Below the pieces are notes generated by a model. It was not told the origin of the DNA. It made no database searches and saw only the letters and a list, made by a program, of their open reading frames with translations. Positions 47,168 to 55,461 of a DNA stretch of 64,000 nucleotides are shown piece after piece. The position numbers were made by a program, and so were the translations under genes. The DNA is from Streptomyces sp. NBC_00620 (GTDB taxonomy: Bacteria > Actinomycetota > Actinomycetes > Streptomycetales > Streptomycetaceae): the NCBI RefSeq assembly GCF_026341825.1, contig NZ_JAPENY010000003.1, positions 434,001 to 498,000 on the forward strand, read 5' to 3'. Every line of letters starts with the position of its first letter. Position 1 is the stretch's first letter.

Positions 47168-48328
47168 GTGACCACGGACATCCAGGGCTTCACGGCACCC
47201 GGCTTCGAGGCGGTCGCCGAGGTCTTCGCCCGCAACTTCAAGGAGTACGAGGAGACGGGCGCCGCCTTCGCCGCGTACCGGGACGGCCGGCTCGTCGTCG
47301 ACCTGTGGGGCGGAATCGCCGACCCGGACACCGGCCGTCCCTGGCGAGCCGACACGCTGCAACTGGTCTTCTCCGGCGCCAAGGGCCTGACCGCCGCCTG
47401 TGTGCTCCTGCTGGTCGAGCGCGGGCTGCTGGACCTGGACGCTCCTGCCGCCCGCTACTGGCCGGAGTTCGCGGCGGCGGGCAAGGGCGGGATCACGGTC
47501 GCCGAGATCATGTCACATCAGGCTCGGCTGCCCGGCGTCCAAGTCCCCTTCGACAACACGGAGTTCCTCGACCCCGAGCACATGGCCGGGCTGCTCGCCG
47601 CGCAGGCACCGGCGGACGATCCCCGCGCCGCGTTCATGTATCACGCACTGACGTACGGCTGGCTGGCGGGCGAGTTGATACGCCGGGTCGACGGAAGGAG
47701 TGCCGGGGCCTTCTTCGCCGACGAGTTCGCGGGTCCACTCGGACTGGACGTCTGGCTCGGGCTCCCGGACGAGGAACACCACCGGGTCGCCACCACGCTC
47801 GCGGGACCGGGCGTCCTGCTGCCGCCGACCGACGACACCCACCCGCCCGACGACGGCGACCCCCTGCGCACACTGACCCGCAATCCGCTCGCCGCGGCGG
47901 ACGCACCCGCCCTCTGGAACAGCGCCGCCTTCCGACGCGCCGAAGTCCCCGCCGTGGGCGCACATGTGACGGCCCGTTCGATGGCCCGCTTCTACGCCTG
48001 CCTCGCCCGCGGCGGCGAACTGGACGGCGTACGCGTGCTCGGCGAACTGACCGTGGCGTCCGCGAGGCGTGAACTGCGGTCCGGCACCGAGCCGTTGTGG
48101 GGCAGCCCGATGGCGTACGGAACGGGGTTCGAGCTGGGGACCGAGCTGGGCCTCCTCGGCCCGGTGCCGGATGCGTTCGGGCACGCCGGGGCCTGGGGAT
48201 CACGCCATGGCGCCTGGCCCGCCGACCGCGTCGGGTTCTCGTACGCGATGAACGAGACGCGCGGCCAGTGGCCGGACCGGCGACCGCTCGATCTGCTGGG
48301 CGCACTGCACGAGGCGCTGGGACACTGA
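47168..48328 (+). CDS. Serine hydrolase, class C beta-lactamase family
   Basis: 386 residues. The S-x-x-K motif is S69-G-A-K72 (QLVFSGAKG), followed by a Y-G-W (near 160) in place of Y-x-N and a late HAGAWGS segment. This is the esterase/EstB-like branch of the beta-lactamase family: short-chain ester or cyclic-amide hydrolysis in the cytosol. No signal peptide. The GTG at 47168 is used; a GTG at 47156 that overlaps the TetR stop is also possible. Confidence 0.85.
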   Translation: MTTDIQGFTAPGFEAVAEVFARNFKEYEETGAAFAAYRDGRLVVDLWGGIADPDTGRPWRADTLQLVFSGAKGLTAACVLLLVERGLLDLDAPAARYWPEFAAAGKGGITVAEIMSHQARLPGVQVPFDNTEFLDPEHMAGLLAAQAPADDPRAAFMYHALTYGWLAGELIRRVDGRSAGAFFADEFAGPLGLDVWLGLPDEEHHRVATTLAGPGVLLPPTDDTHPPDDGDPLRTLTRNPLAAADAPALWNSAAFRRAEVPAVGAHVTARSMARFYACLARGGELDGVRVLGELTVASARRELRSGTEPLWGSPMAYGTGFELGTELGLLGPVPDAFGHAGAWGSRHGAWPADRVGFSYAMNETRGQWPDRRPLDLLGALHEALGH

Positions 48329-48378
48329 CCTCCGCGTATCTATGGAGGTTTTCGCACGGACCCGGTATCGAGGCGGTC

Positions 48379-49254
48379 ATGGACGACACACGCCTCCCCG
48401 GCCTTCCCGCTCCTCCCCCGCTGGGCGCGAGCGCGCTGCCGCCCGGGACTTACGACGGCTCGCTCGTCCTGGTCACCGGTGGCGGCACCGGGCTCGGCAA
48501 GGCGATCGCGGCAGAGTTCGCGCGGCTCGGCGCCGATCTGGTGATCGCCAGCCGCGGTGAGGAGCATCTGCGTCCCGCACAGAAGGAGTTGGCGGCATCG
48601 GGCACGCGGGTGACCACGGCCGTGTGCGACATACGCGACCCTGAGCTCATCACCGACATGTTCGACGCCTGTGGCCTGCCGGACGTCCTCGTCAACAACG
48701 CCGCCGCCAACTTCCCCGTGCCCGCAGAGGAGATGTCCCCGAACGCCTGGCGGGCGGTCGTCGACATCACGCTCACCGGCACGTTTCTGATGACCCGTGA
48801 GTTCGGCCGGCGTCATCTGGCCGCGGGCACCCCCGGCTCGATCATCAACGTCGGTGCGTCGTACGCCTGGACGGGCGGCCCCGGTTTCGCCCACAGCGCG
48901 GCGGCCAAGGCCGGCGTACACAACCTGGTGGAGACGCTGGCCGTGGAGTGGGGGCCGTACGGCATCCAGGTCAACGGGCTGGTGCCCGGGCTGATGCCGC
49001 ACGAGGACATGACCGCCGACATCCGCGGCAACCTGGACCGGACCGACGCGCACGACACCCGTCAGCCCGCCCTCCGGGTCGGAGCGCCGCGCGAACTCGG
49101 CTGGGCCGCCACCTTCCTGGCTTCCCCCTACGCTCGTTTCATCACCGGCCACACGCTGGTGGTGGACGGCGCGAACTGGCAGCGCAGGGGGCTCGTCAGC
49201 CCGCAGGTGGTGCCGGTGAGGGAGCAGATGGGGCGGGGCCCCTTCACCGACTGA
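48379..49254 (+). CDS. SDR family oxidoreductase, 2,4-dienoyl-CoA reductase-like
   Basis: 291 residues. NAD(P)-binding TGGGTGLG (33-40), NNAA (106-109) and INVGASYAW (156-164) are present, but the usual Y-x-x-x-K reads H172-S-A-A-A-K177. The GFAHSAAAKAGV block and the preceding SYAWTGGPG match mitochondrial-type 2,4-dienoyl-CoA reductases, which use a differently placed Tyr (Y162 here). A role in unsaturated acyl-CoA metabolism is therefore likely. An enoyl-CoA hydratase lies 1 kb away. ATG at 48379; the ribosome binding site is weak. Confidence 0.82.
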   Translation: MDDTRLPGLPAPPPLGASALPPGTYDGSLVLVTGGGTGLGKAIAAEFARLGADLVIASRGEEHLRPAQKELAASGTRVTTAVCDIRDPELITDMFDACGLPDVLVNNAAANFPVPAEEMSPNAWRAVVDITLTGTFLMTREFGRRHLAAGTPGSIINVGASYAWTGGPGFAHSAAAKAGVHNLVETLAVEWGPYGIQVNGLVPGLMPHEDMTADIRGNLDRTDAHDTRQPALRVGAPRELGWAATFLASPYARFITGHTLVVDGANWQRRGLVSPQVVPVREQMGRGPFTD

Positions 49255-49308
49255 CCCCTTCACCGGCTGACCTTTTCGGCGGCGCACCGCGCGGGACGGT
49301 GGACTCCC

Positions 49309-50202
49309 TCAGTCCCGGAACTCCGGGATGTCGAGCCGCGCGAGCCGCTCGGGGTCGGCCAGGATGTGCATCGCGACGATCTTCCCGTCGGTGACGGTGA
49401 ACCCCAGGACCGACATCGGCCGGCCGTCGAGTGTCGCGACCGCGCCCATCGCGCCGTTGACGAGCACGAGCCGGGAGGACATCGAGAACTGCTGGAAGAG
49501 CAGGGCCTGTTGAGCCACGGCCGCCGCACCGCGCACCACCTTGGACGCGGCCGCGCCACCGACCAGTGCGCCGGAGTCGGCACGGAGCACGATCTCCGGG
49601 TCGAGGACCGAGACCAGAGCCTCGAAGTCCCCGCCGCGCGAGGCCGCGAGGAACGCGTCGACCACCTGGCGCTGACGGCCGATGTCGGGGTCGGGAGCCG
49701 GGGCGGCGCCCTGCACCCGGCGGCGCGCCCGGCTGGCGAGCTGGCGGGTCGCGGCCGGGGAACGGCCCACAACGGTCGCGATGTCGTCGAAGGGCACCGC
49801 GAACATGTCGTGCAGTACGAACGCGAGCCGCTCGGCGGGCTCCAGCGTCTCCAGCACCACGAGGAGGGCGAGCCCCACCGAGTCGGCGAGCAGCACCTCC
49901 TGCTCGGGATCGATCCGGTCCAGCGGGCTGATGACCGGGTCGGGGACGTAGTAGGCGTCCATGGGCTCCTCTCGGCGCGAGGCGCGCGAGCGCAGCATGT
50001 CCAGGCACACCCGGCCGACCACCGTCGTGAGCCAGCCCGCGAGGTTCCTGACCTCGTCGGCGTCGCTGCGGCTGAGCTTCAGCCAGGCTTCCTGGACCGC
50101 GTCCTCCGCCTCGCTCAGCGAGCCGAGCATCCGGTAGGCCACGGCCCTCAAGTGGCCGCGGTTCTCCTCGAACCGGTCCGCGAGCAGTTCCTTCTCGGTC
50201 AT
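49309..50202 (-). CDS. ECF RNA polymerase sigma factor, SigJ/ECF41-like with SnoaL tail
   Basis: 297 residues. Sigma region 2 (about 8-72: FEENRGHLRAVAYRMLGSLSEAEDAVQEAWLKL) and region 4 (about 115-165: ETLEPAERLAFVLHDMFAVPFDDIATVVGRSPAATRQLASRARRRV) are followed by an NTF2/SnoaL-like domain (about 175-297) with the DGKIVAMHILADPERL end. This C-terminal domain regulates activity in cis, replacing an anti-sigma factor. No typical partner (carboxymuconolactone decarboxylase-like) gene is adjacent. ATG at 50202. Confidence 0.9.
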   Translation of the reverse strand: MTEKELLADRFEENRGHLRAVAYRMLGSLSEAEDAVQEAWLKLSRSDADEVRNLAGWLTTVVGRVCLDMLRSRASRREEPMDAYYVPDPVISPLDRIDPEQEVLLADSVGLALLVVLETLEPAERLAFVLHDMFAVPFDDIATVVGRSPAATRQLASRARRRVQGAAPAPDPDIGRQRQVVDAFLAASRGGDFEALVSVLDPEIVLRADSGALVGGAAASKVVRGAAAVAQQALLFQQFSMSSRLVLVNGAMGAVATLDGRPMSVLGFTVTDGKIVAMHILADPERLARLDIPEFRD

Positions 50203-50253
50203 CAGTCCCCCATACCTCCGACGTGTCGATCAGAACTGATCAGAACACGCCGG

Positions 50254-51087
50254 TCACTTCCCCTCGAAGCCGGGCACGCGGCGGGCTCCCCTGGCCGCGT
50301 ACCCCTCGCGCGAGTCCTCGGACGTGAGGGTGAGCGCCGCCGACATCGCGGTGCGATCGAGGGCGGCGGCGAGGCCGGCGTCCACGTAGGCGTCGATGTC
50401 ACGCTTGATCCCCTGCACGGCGAGGGCGGCGTTCGCGGCGATCTCGGCGGCAACCCCCCGGGCCTCCTTGTCCAACTCCCCTCGCTCGACCACCAGTTGG
50501 ACCAGATGCAGCCGCTCCACGGTGACCGCGTCAAGGCGCCGCCCCGTCAGCGCGAGGAACTTCGCCCAGCCGGCGCCCGCTTCGCGCGCGATCCGGAGAT
50601 CACCGCCCGCGTCGACCGCCACCCCGAGCTGCGCCTCGGGCAGCGCGAACACCGCGTCCGCGGCGGCGACCCTGACGTCCGCCATGAGTGCGAGCTCGAA
50701 TCCGAATCCAAGGCAGTAGCCCTGCACGGCCGCGACGACCGGCTGCGGCAGCCGCGCGAAGGCGGCGAACCGCTCGTGCGCCCAGCGCAGACCCTCGTAG
50801 TAGTTGCGGGTGCGCTCGGCGCCGGAGCGGCCGGTGATCGCCCCACCCGGCGCAGTGACGTCGATACCCGCGCAGAAGGCCCGGCCCTCGGCTCGCAGCA
50901 GGACCACCCGGATCGAGTCGTCGAAGCGGATCCGGTCGGCGAACAGGCCGAGTTGGCGGGTGGACTCCCAGCTCCACGCATTGAGTTTCGCCGGGCGGCA
51001 GAGGGTGAGGACGCCGATGTCGTCCTCGACGTCGAGGCGCAGCCGCTCCTCACCCTCCGGGATGTCCGTGGACGTGGTGTCGATCAT
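50254..51087 (-). CDS. Enoyl-CoA hydratase/isomerase family protein
   Basis: 277 residues of the crotonase fold. AFCAGIDVTAPGG (first oxyanion loop) and GYCLGFGFELALMADVRVAA (second loop) are intact. The two usual Glu residues cannot both be assigned with certainty. It acts on acyl-CoA thioesters in beta-oxidation or related pathways. A perfect 23-bp TetR-type palindrome precedes the start (ATG 51087). Confidence 0.86.
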   Translation of the reverse strand: MIDTTSTDIPEGEERLRLDVEDDIGVLTLCRPAKLNAWSWESTRQLGLFADRIRFDDSIRVVLLRAEGRAFCAGIDVTAPGGAITGRSGAERTRNYYEGLRWAHERFAAFARLPQPVVAAVQGYCLGFGFELALMADVRVAAADAVFALPEAQLGVAVDAGGDLRIAREAGAGWAKFLALTGRRLDAVTVERLHLVQLVVERGELDKEARGVAAEIAANAALAVQGIKRDIDAYVDAGLAAALDRTAMSAALTLTSEDSREGYAARGARRVPGFEGK

Positions 51088-51101
51088 CCGTGCCCCCTCT
51101 G

Positions 51102-51124
51102 GATTCTGACGGTCCGTCAGAATC
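51102..51124. promoter_or_regulatory. Perfect 23-bp palindrome upstream of the enoyl-CoA hydratase
   Basis: Arms GATTCTGACGG and CCGTCAGAATC flank one T. The TGACGG/CCGTCA core is typical of TetR regulators of acyl-CoA metabolism in actinobacteria. No TetR gene is adjacent, so the regulator acts from elsewhere. Confidence 0.65.
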
Positions 51125-51143
51125 GTAAGGGAGATCCGGGACC

Positions 51144-52439
51144 TCAGACCTCGCCGCGTGTGAGCGCCAACAACCGGTCCAGGACACGCGGTCCGCCCGC
51201 CCGGACGCCGTCGTGCTCGAACTCGTCGGTCACCCAGGTGCGCAGCCCCCGGATGGCGCGTGCTGTGCGCAGGGAGTGCTGGGTGTCGACGTACATGTCG
51301 TCGTGGTAGATCGCAGCGGCGACCGGCACCTCGTTGGCGGCGAGGCGGGCGGTGTCGTAGAGCGGCTCCCAGTCGGTGCGGGCCGCGAGTTCCTCGGCGG
51401 TGTCGCGCAGCGGGCGCAGGGCCGGGTCGGTGTCGAACGTCCAGGGGTGCACGGACTCGCCGGTGAACAGCAGATGCCGGTCGTCCGAGAGGGCCTTGGC
51501 CGCGTCGAACTGCGGGAACTCGGCGCGCACCCGTTCGGCGGACCAGGCGGTGGGCCGGTCGCCCTGGGCGTAGCAGGCCTCGTGGACGAGGGCGTACAGC
51601 GGGTGACCCGCGTAGGACAGCAGCCCCTGCACCTCCTCCTGGAAGGCGTCGGAGAGGGCCGGGCCCTGCGGGGTGCGGACGAAGGCCTGCTCCAGGAGGT
51701 AGTGGAGGCGGTGGCTGCCCTCGCTGCCGCCGAGGAGGATGCCGAGCGACTGGAAGGCCTCGGCGGTCAGGCGGTAGCCGCCGTGCAGAACCGGCTCATG
51801 CTGGAGGAGGTGCTCCGCGATCCGGCGGGCCCGCTCGACGTCCTGCGGGTAACGCGCGTAGTGCGCGGCGACCTTGCGCTCGATACGCGGGTACGCGGCC
51901 CGGTAGACGTCGTCGGCGTGGGCGTCGAGCGACGGCAGCCCGCCGGTGATCAGGGCGGCGCTCAGTCCCTCGGGCGCCGTGGACAGGTAGTGCACGGTAC
52001 AGAAGCCGCCGAAGCTCTGGCCGAGTACGGTCCAGGGCGCGCCGCCGGTGAGCCGGGGGCGGATGGCCTCGCAGTCGCGGACGATGGAGTCGGCGCGGAA
52101 GTGCGCGAGGTAGTCGGCCTGCTCGCGCGGGCCGCCGCGCAGGGGCAGGGTCTGCCGGTTGGCGGGGGTGGAGTGGCCGGTGCCGCGCTGGTCGAGGAGG
52201 AGTACCCGGAAGTCCTTCAGGGCTCGGCCGAGCCAGGCCTGCTTGCCGACGAAACGATTCGCCCCGAATCCGGGGCCACCCTGGAGATAGACCAGCCACG
52301 GCAGGTCCTGGTGTGCCTTGTCGCTCGCGACGACCTCGCGGGCGAACAGTTCGATGCTCTCCCCCGCCGGGTCGGCGTGGTCGAGGGGCACGGCGAAGTG
52401 TCGGTCGGTGAGGACGACACCGGGCTGGCGGTAGCTGAC
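51144..52439 (-). CDS. Alpha/beta fold hydrolase, proline iminopeptidase-like
   Basis: 431 residues from the GTG at 52439. The oxyanion motif GGPG (54-57, LQGGPGFGA) and nucleophile S142 in GQSFGG are those of prolyl aminopeptidases (peptidase family S33). LLLDQRGTGHSTP follows the same scheme. A late H (DEFEHDG) can complete the triad. It probably removes N-terminal proline from peptides in the cytosol. A longer frame to 52580 exists, but GGGAG before the GTG and the start of homology favour 52439. Confidence 0.82.
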   Translation of the reverse strand, partial: VSYRQPGVVLTDRHFAVPLDHADPAGESIELFAREVVASDKAHQDLPWLVYLQGGPGFGANRFVGKQAWLGRALKDFRVLLLDQRGTGHSTPANRQTLPLRGGPREQADYLAHFRADSIVRDCEAIRPRLTGGAPWTVLGQSFGGFCTVHYLSTAPEGLSAALITGGLPSLDAHADDVYRAAYPRIERKVAAHYARYPQDVERARRIAEHLLQHEPVLHGGYRLTAEAFQSLGILLGGSEGSHRLHYLLEQAFVRTPQGPALSDAFQEEVQGLLSYAGHPLYALVHEACYAQGDRPTAWSAERVRAEFPQFDAAKALSDDRHLLFTGESVHPWTFDTDPALRPLRDTAEELAARTDWEPLYDTARLAANEVPVAAAIYHDDMYVDTQHSLRTARAIRGLRTWVTDEFEHDGVRAGGPRVLDRLLALTRGEV

Positions 52440-52580
52440 GGTCAACAGGGCTCCCGAGACGTACGGATTCCAGGCTGCGTCCCAGTTGAGCACATGATCG
52501 GCGGGCTGCGGAGGCCGGGGATCAAGAAATCCTACTGAACAACGACTCAGGACAGCGGTCGGCCGAAACCGACCGGTCAC

Positions 52581-53606
52581 TCAGCGCGCGGACAGGCTGG
52601 AGCGGCGCACCACCAGCTCCGGCTGGAGCACGACACGCCGGTGCTCGTGCGGCGTGAGCGCGGTCTCCGCCTCGGTCTCCTCCAGGAGGAGTCCGGCGGC
52701 GAGGGCGCCCATGGTCACGGCCGGCTGGCGTACGGACGTGAGCGGGACGGCCGCGGCGGCGGCGAACTCGATGTCGTCGTAGCCGACGATCGCGAGGTCG
52801 TCGGGGACACCGACGCCGGCCGCGTACATGGCCTGGAGCACGCCGAGCGCGAGCAGGTCGTTGGCGCAGAAGACGGCCGTCGGGCGGTCGGCGAGGCCGA
52901 GGAGCCGGGCCCCGGCATCGCGCCCGGCGGCCACGTCGAGGCGCTCGGTGGGCAGCTCGCGCATGCACTCCGGGCCGAGCCCCGCCTCGGTCAGGGCGTT
53001 GAGCGCGCCCGTCCGGCGGTCCCTGACCTGGTTGAGGCCGGGCGGTCCGCTGACGTACGCGATGGAACGGTGACCTGCGTCCACCAGATGCCGTACGGCC
53101 AGCGCGCCGCCCGCCACGTCGTCGACCGAGACCGAGCACTCGGTGGTGCCGTCGGCGACCCGGTCGACGAGCACGAACGGGATGCCGTTGCGGCGGAACG
53201 CCTCGATGTTGCGCCCGCTCGCGTCGGAGGGCGTGAGCAGCACCCCGCGCACCCGCTGCTCGGCGAAGAGGGAGAGGTACTCGGCCTCCTCGCTCGAGCT
53301 CTGCGCGCTGTTGCAGACCATCACGCCGAGCCCGGCGTCCCGCGCGGCGCGCTCGGCACCGCGCGCCACCTCCACGAAGAACGGGTTGCCCATGTCGAGG
53401 ACGAGCAGGCCCATGATCCGGCTGCGCCCGGCCCGCAGCTGGCGCGCGGACTCACTGCGGACGTAGCCGAGCCGGTCGATCGCGGACAGCACGCGGGCGC
53501 GGGTCTCGGTGGCGACCGAGTCCGGACGGTTGATGACGTTCGAGACCGTGCCGACGGAGACTCCGGCGGCGCGGGCGACATCCTTGATACCCACCGACTG
53601 GGCCAT
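52581..53606 (-). CDS. LacI family transcriptional regulator of the rhamnose locus
   Basis: 341 residues. The LacI HTH is at 5-55 (IKDVARAAGVSVGTVSNVINRPDSVATETRARVLSAIDRLGYV) with hinge ARQLRAGRS; residues 62-335 form a periplasmic-binding-like ligand domain. Its place at the end of the rhamnose ABC operon, and the LacI-type repeats in the 60.3-60.5 kb divergent promoter, make it the probable repressor of rhamnose uptake and catabolism. Start ATG at 53606, 76 bp after the BNR-4 gene. Confidence 0.88.
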   Translation of the reverse strand: MAQSVGIKDVARAAGVSVGTVSNVINRPDSVATETRARVLSAIDRLGYVRSESARQLRAGRSRIMGLLVLDMGNPFFVEVARGAERAARDAGLGVMVCNSAQSSSEEAEYLSLFAEQRVRGVLLTPSDASGRNIEAFRRNGIPFVLVDRVADGTTECSVSVDDVAGGALAVRHLVDAGHRSIAYVSGPPGLNQVRDRRTGALNALTEAGLGPECMRELPTERLDVAAGRDAGARLLGLADRPTAVFCANDLLALGVLQAMYAAGVGVPDDLAIVGYDDIEFAAAAAVPLTSVRQPAVTMGALAAGLLLEETEAETALTPHEHRRVVLQPELVVRRSSLSAR

Positions 53607-53682
53607 CAGGCAGGGACCTCCATGGGCACGAGAAGCGGCGGGCTGGTCTTCACATTACCTGCGGGTCCGCCGAAAACGGTGG

Positions 53683-55107
53683 TCACGTGGGCAGCCGGAA
53701 ATCGACTACATGCAGCGGTGAGGGCGTCGTACCGCTGGACTTCTCCTGGTACATGACCGACAGGATCCCATCCTGTGGGACGCGCATCTCGTCGATCACG
53801 ACCTCGCCGAACGCATTCAGACCGCTGCCGTCGTACAGGAGCGCCCAGTCGGTGTACCCGGAGGCCTTCGAGGCGCCGGCGATCCGACCGAACGGCAGGA
53901 TCGCGTAGGCGTTGTTGTACTTGTCGAGGACCAGCTTGGTGCGCTGGCTGGAGTTGAGGGCGATGGGGATCTCGGTCTTCTGCCAGGTGCCCGTGGAGTT
54001 CTTGCGGACGTGGAAGGCGCGGCCGTTGGCGGTGCGGTCGGTGACGTAGTTGGTCGTGCACTGGCCGAAGCGGCCGGGGACATAGCTGATGATCGCGTGC
54101 GGCAGGCCGGTGGAGTCGGTGGCCTGGCTCTCCTGGTTCATCAGGGAGTGGTCGGGGTTGAGCGAGTCGACGACGAGTCCGCTGTCGGTGACGGCCACCT
54201 TGTCCGATCCCCCGGTGGTGCCGACGAGGGTGCCCGCGTTGTTGCGCCAGGTGCGGCCGCGGTCGTCGGAGTAGACGTAGCCGGTGTCGTGGTTGGTGAT
54301 GCCGCCGCTGTTGCACATCACGGCGCCGTTCTGCTCGCGCCAGGTGAAGAAGGAGTGCAGCCGGCCGTATCTGTCGTAGTCGATGCCGTGCAGGTACATG
54401 TTGCGGACGGTGCTCGAGCCGTGCTCGCTGGTGTACGTGCCGGTGGAGCTGGTCCACTCGCCGAGCGCGGTCCAGGTCGAACCGTCGTACTCCGCGAGGG
54501 CGTTACGGCCGTTTCCGGAGACCGCGACGCGATAGCTCAGCTGGAGCTTGCCCTCGGGGGTGGAGATGAACTGCGGGTAGGTGAACTGGGTGGTGAGGGC
54601 GAGTCCGTCGAGGGTGGACTGGGGGCTGCCGAAGCGGCTCGCGATCCAGGTCAGGCCGGACGGGTTGTCCATGAGGCCGGCGACCGACTTGACGTAGGTG
54701 AAGCCGTCGCTGTGGGAGTCCATGTTGAGGTGGAGGCGGCCGTCGGTCTTGGAGACACCCATGGAGATGACGTTGTGGGAGTCGCTGGACTTGAGGGTGT
54801 GGCCGACCCGGACGGTCGACCAGGTGCTGCCGCCGAGGACACGGCGGCCGACGACGGCGTTCTTGTCGGCGGTGTACCAGGCGGCGTACTGGTAGCCCTT
54901 GTAGGTCAGCAACCCGTTCTTCTGGAAGGAGTTGTTGTTGACCAGGCCGTCGTAGGAGACGAAGAAGACGGCTTGGGAGTCGAGCGTGGTGTTGCCGGTC
55001 TGCGTGACCGAGGGGCCGGGGTCGGCGGCCCGTGCGGTGCCCGCGGCGAGGCCCGGGGTGGCCACGGCCCCGAGGACGGCCGTGGTGAGCAAAGTGCGTC
55101 GTCTCAT
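53683..55107 (-). CDS. Secreted BNR-4 repeat propeller protein, putative rhamnose-releasing lyase/hydrolase
   Basis: A 474-residue precursor. The signal MRRRTLLTTAVLGAVATPG is Tat-like, cleaved near ARA-A. The rest is a BNR-4 type seven-bladed propeller with Asp-box-like turns (YSDDRGRTWRNN) and conserved blocks KNGLLTYKGYQYAAWYTADKNAVVGRR, HNVISMGVSKTDGRLHLNMDSHSD, TYPQFISTPEGKLQLSYR and LHGIDYDRYGRLHSFFTWRE. The fold is shared by ulvan lyases and by GH145/PL42 enzymes that remove terminal rhamnose from glucuronate. Being inside the rhamnose operon strongly suggests release of L-rhamnose from plant or algal polysaccharide. The exact reaction is inference. Confidence 0.8.
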   Translation of the reverse strand: MRRRTLLTTAVLGAVATPGLAAGTARAADPGPSVTQTGNTTLDSQAVFFVSYDGLVNNNSFQKNGLLTYKGYQYAAWYTADKNAVVGRRVLGGSTWSTVRVGHTLKSSDSHNVISMGVSKTDGRLHLNMDSHSDGFTYVKSVAGLMDNPSGLTWIASRFGSPQSTLDGLALTTQFTYPQFISTPEGKLQLSYRVAVSGNGRNALAEYDGSTWTALGEWTSSTGTYTSEHGSSTVRNMYLHGIDYDRYGRLHSFFTWREQNGAVMCNSGGITNHDTGYVYSDDRGRTWRNNAGTLVGTTGGSDKVAVTDSGLVVDSLNPDHSLMNQESQATDSTGLPHAIISYVPGRFGQCTTNYVTDRTANGRAFHVRKNSTGTWQKTEIPIALNSSQRTKLVLDKYNNAYAILPFGRIAGASKASGYTDWALLYDGSGLNAFGEVVIDEMRVPQDGILSVMYQEKSSGTTPSPLHVVDFRLPT

Positions 55108-55123
55108 GTCAGCGAACTCCGGC

Positions 55124-55444
55124 TCAGGCTAGGTGGAAGACTTCGGTCAGGGGCTTCATCGCTTCGTCGGGTCGGGCGCCGTCCAGCGACTCGAAGAACG
55201 GCGCCATCTCCGCTTGCCAACGGGCGTTGACGTCGGTGGCTTCCATGCCGGCCTGGGCGGCGGCGAAGTCCTCGGTCTCCAAGTAGCCGACCAGCAGGCC
55301 GTCTTCGCGCAGGAAGAGCGAGTAGTTGTGCCAGCCGGTGGCCGAGAGCGCTTGAAGCATCTCGGGCCACACGGTGGCATGCCGCTCGCGGTACTCGTCG
55401 AGGCGGTCCGCCCGGACCTTCAGCAGAAAGCACACGCGCTGCAT
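55124..55444 (-). CDS. rhaM: L-rhamnose mutarotase
   Basis: 106 residues. MQRVCFLLKVRADRLDEYRERHATVWPEM with H22 and GWHNYSLFL with Y41 are the active-site parts of RhaM, which interconverts alpha- and beta-L-rhamnose. The ATG at 55444 is chosen because GGGGGA lies at proper distance; another ATG two codons earlier is too close to it. It lies between the rhaS and BNR-4 genes with gaps of 17 and 16 bp. Confidence 0.93.
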   Translation of the reverse strand: MQRVCFLLKVRADRLDEYRERHATVWPEMLQALSATGWHNYSLFLREDGLLVGYLETEDFAAAQAGMEATDVNARWQAEMAPFFESLDGARPDEAMKPLTEVFHLA

Positions 55445-55461
55445 CAACATCCCCCGGGGAA

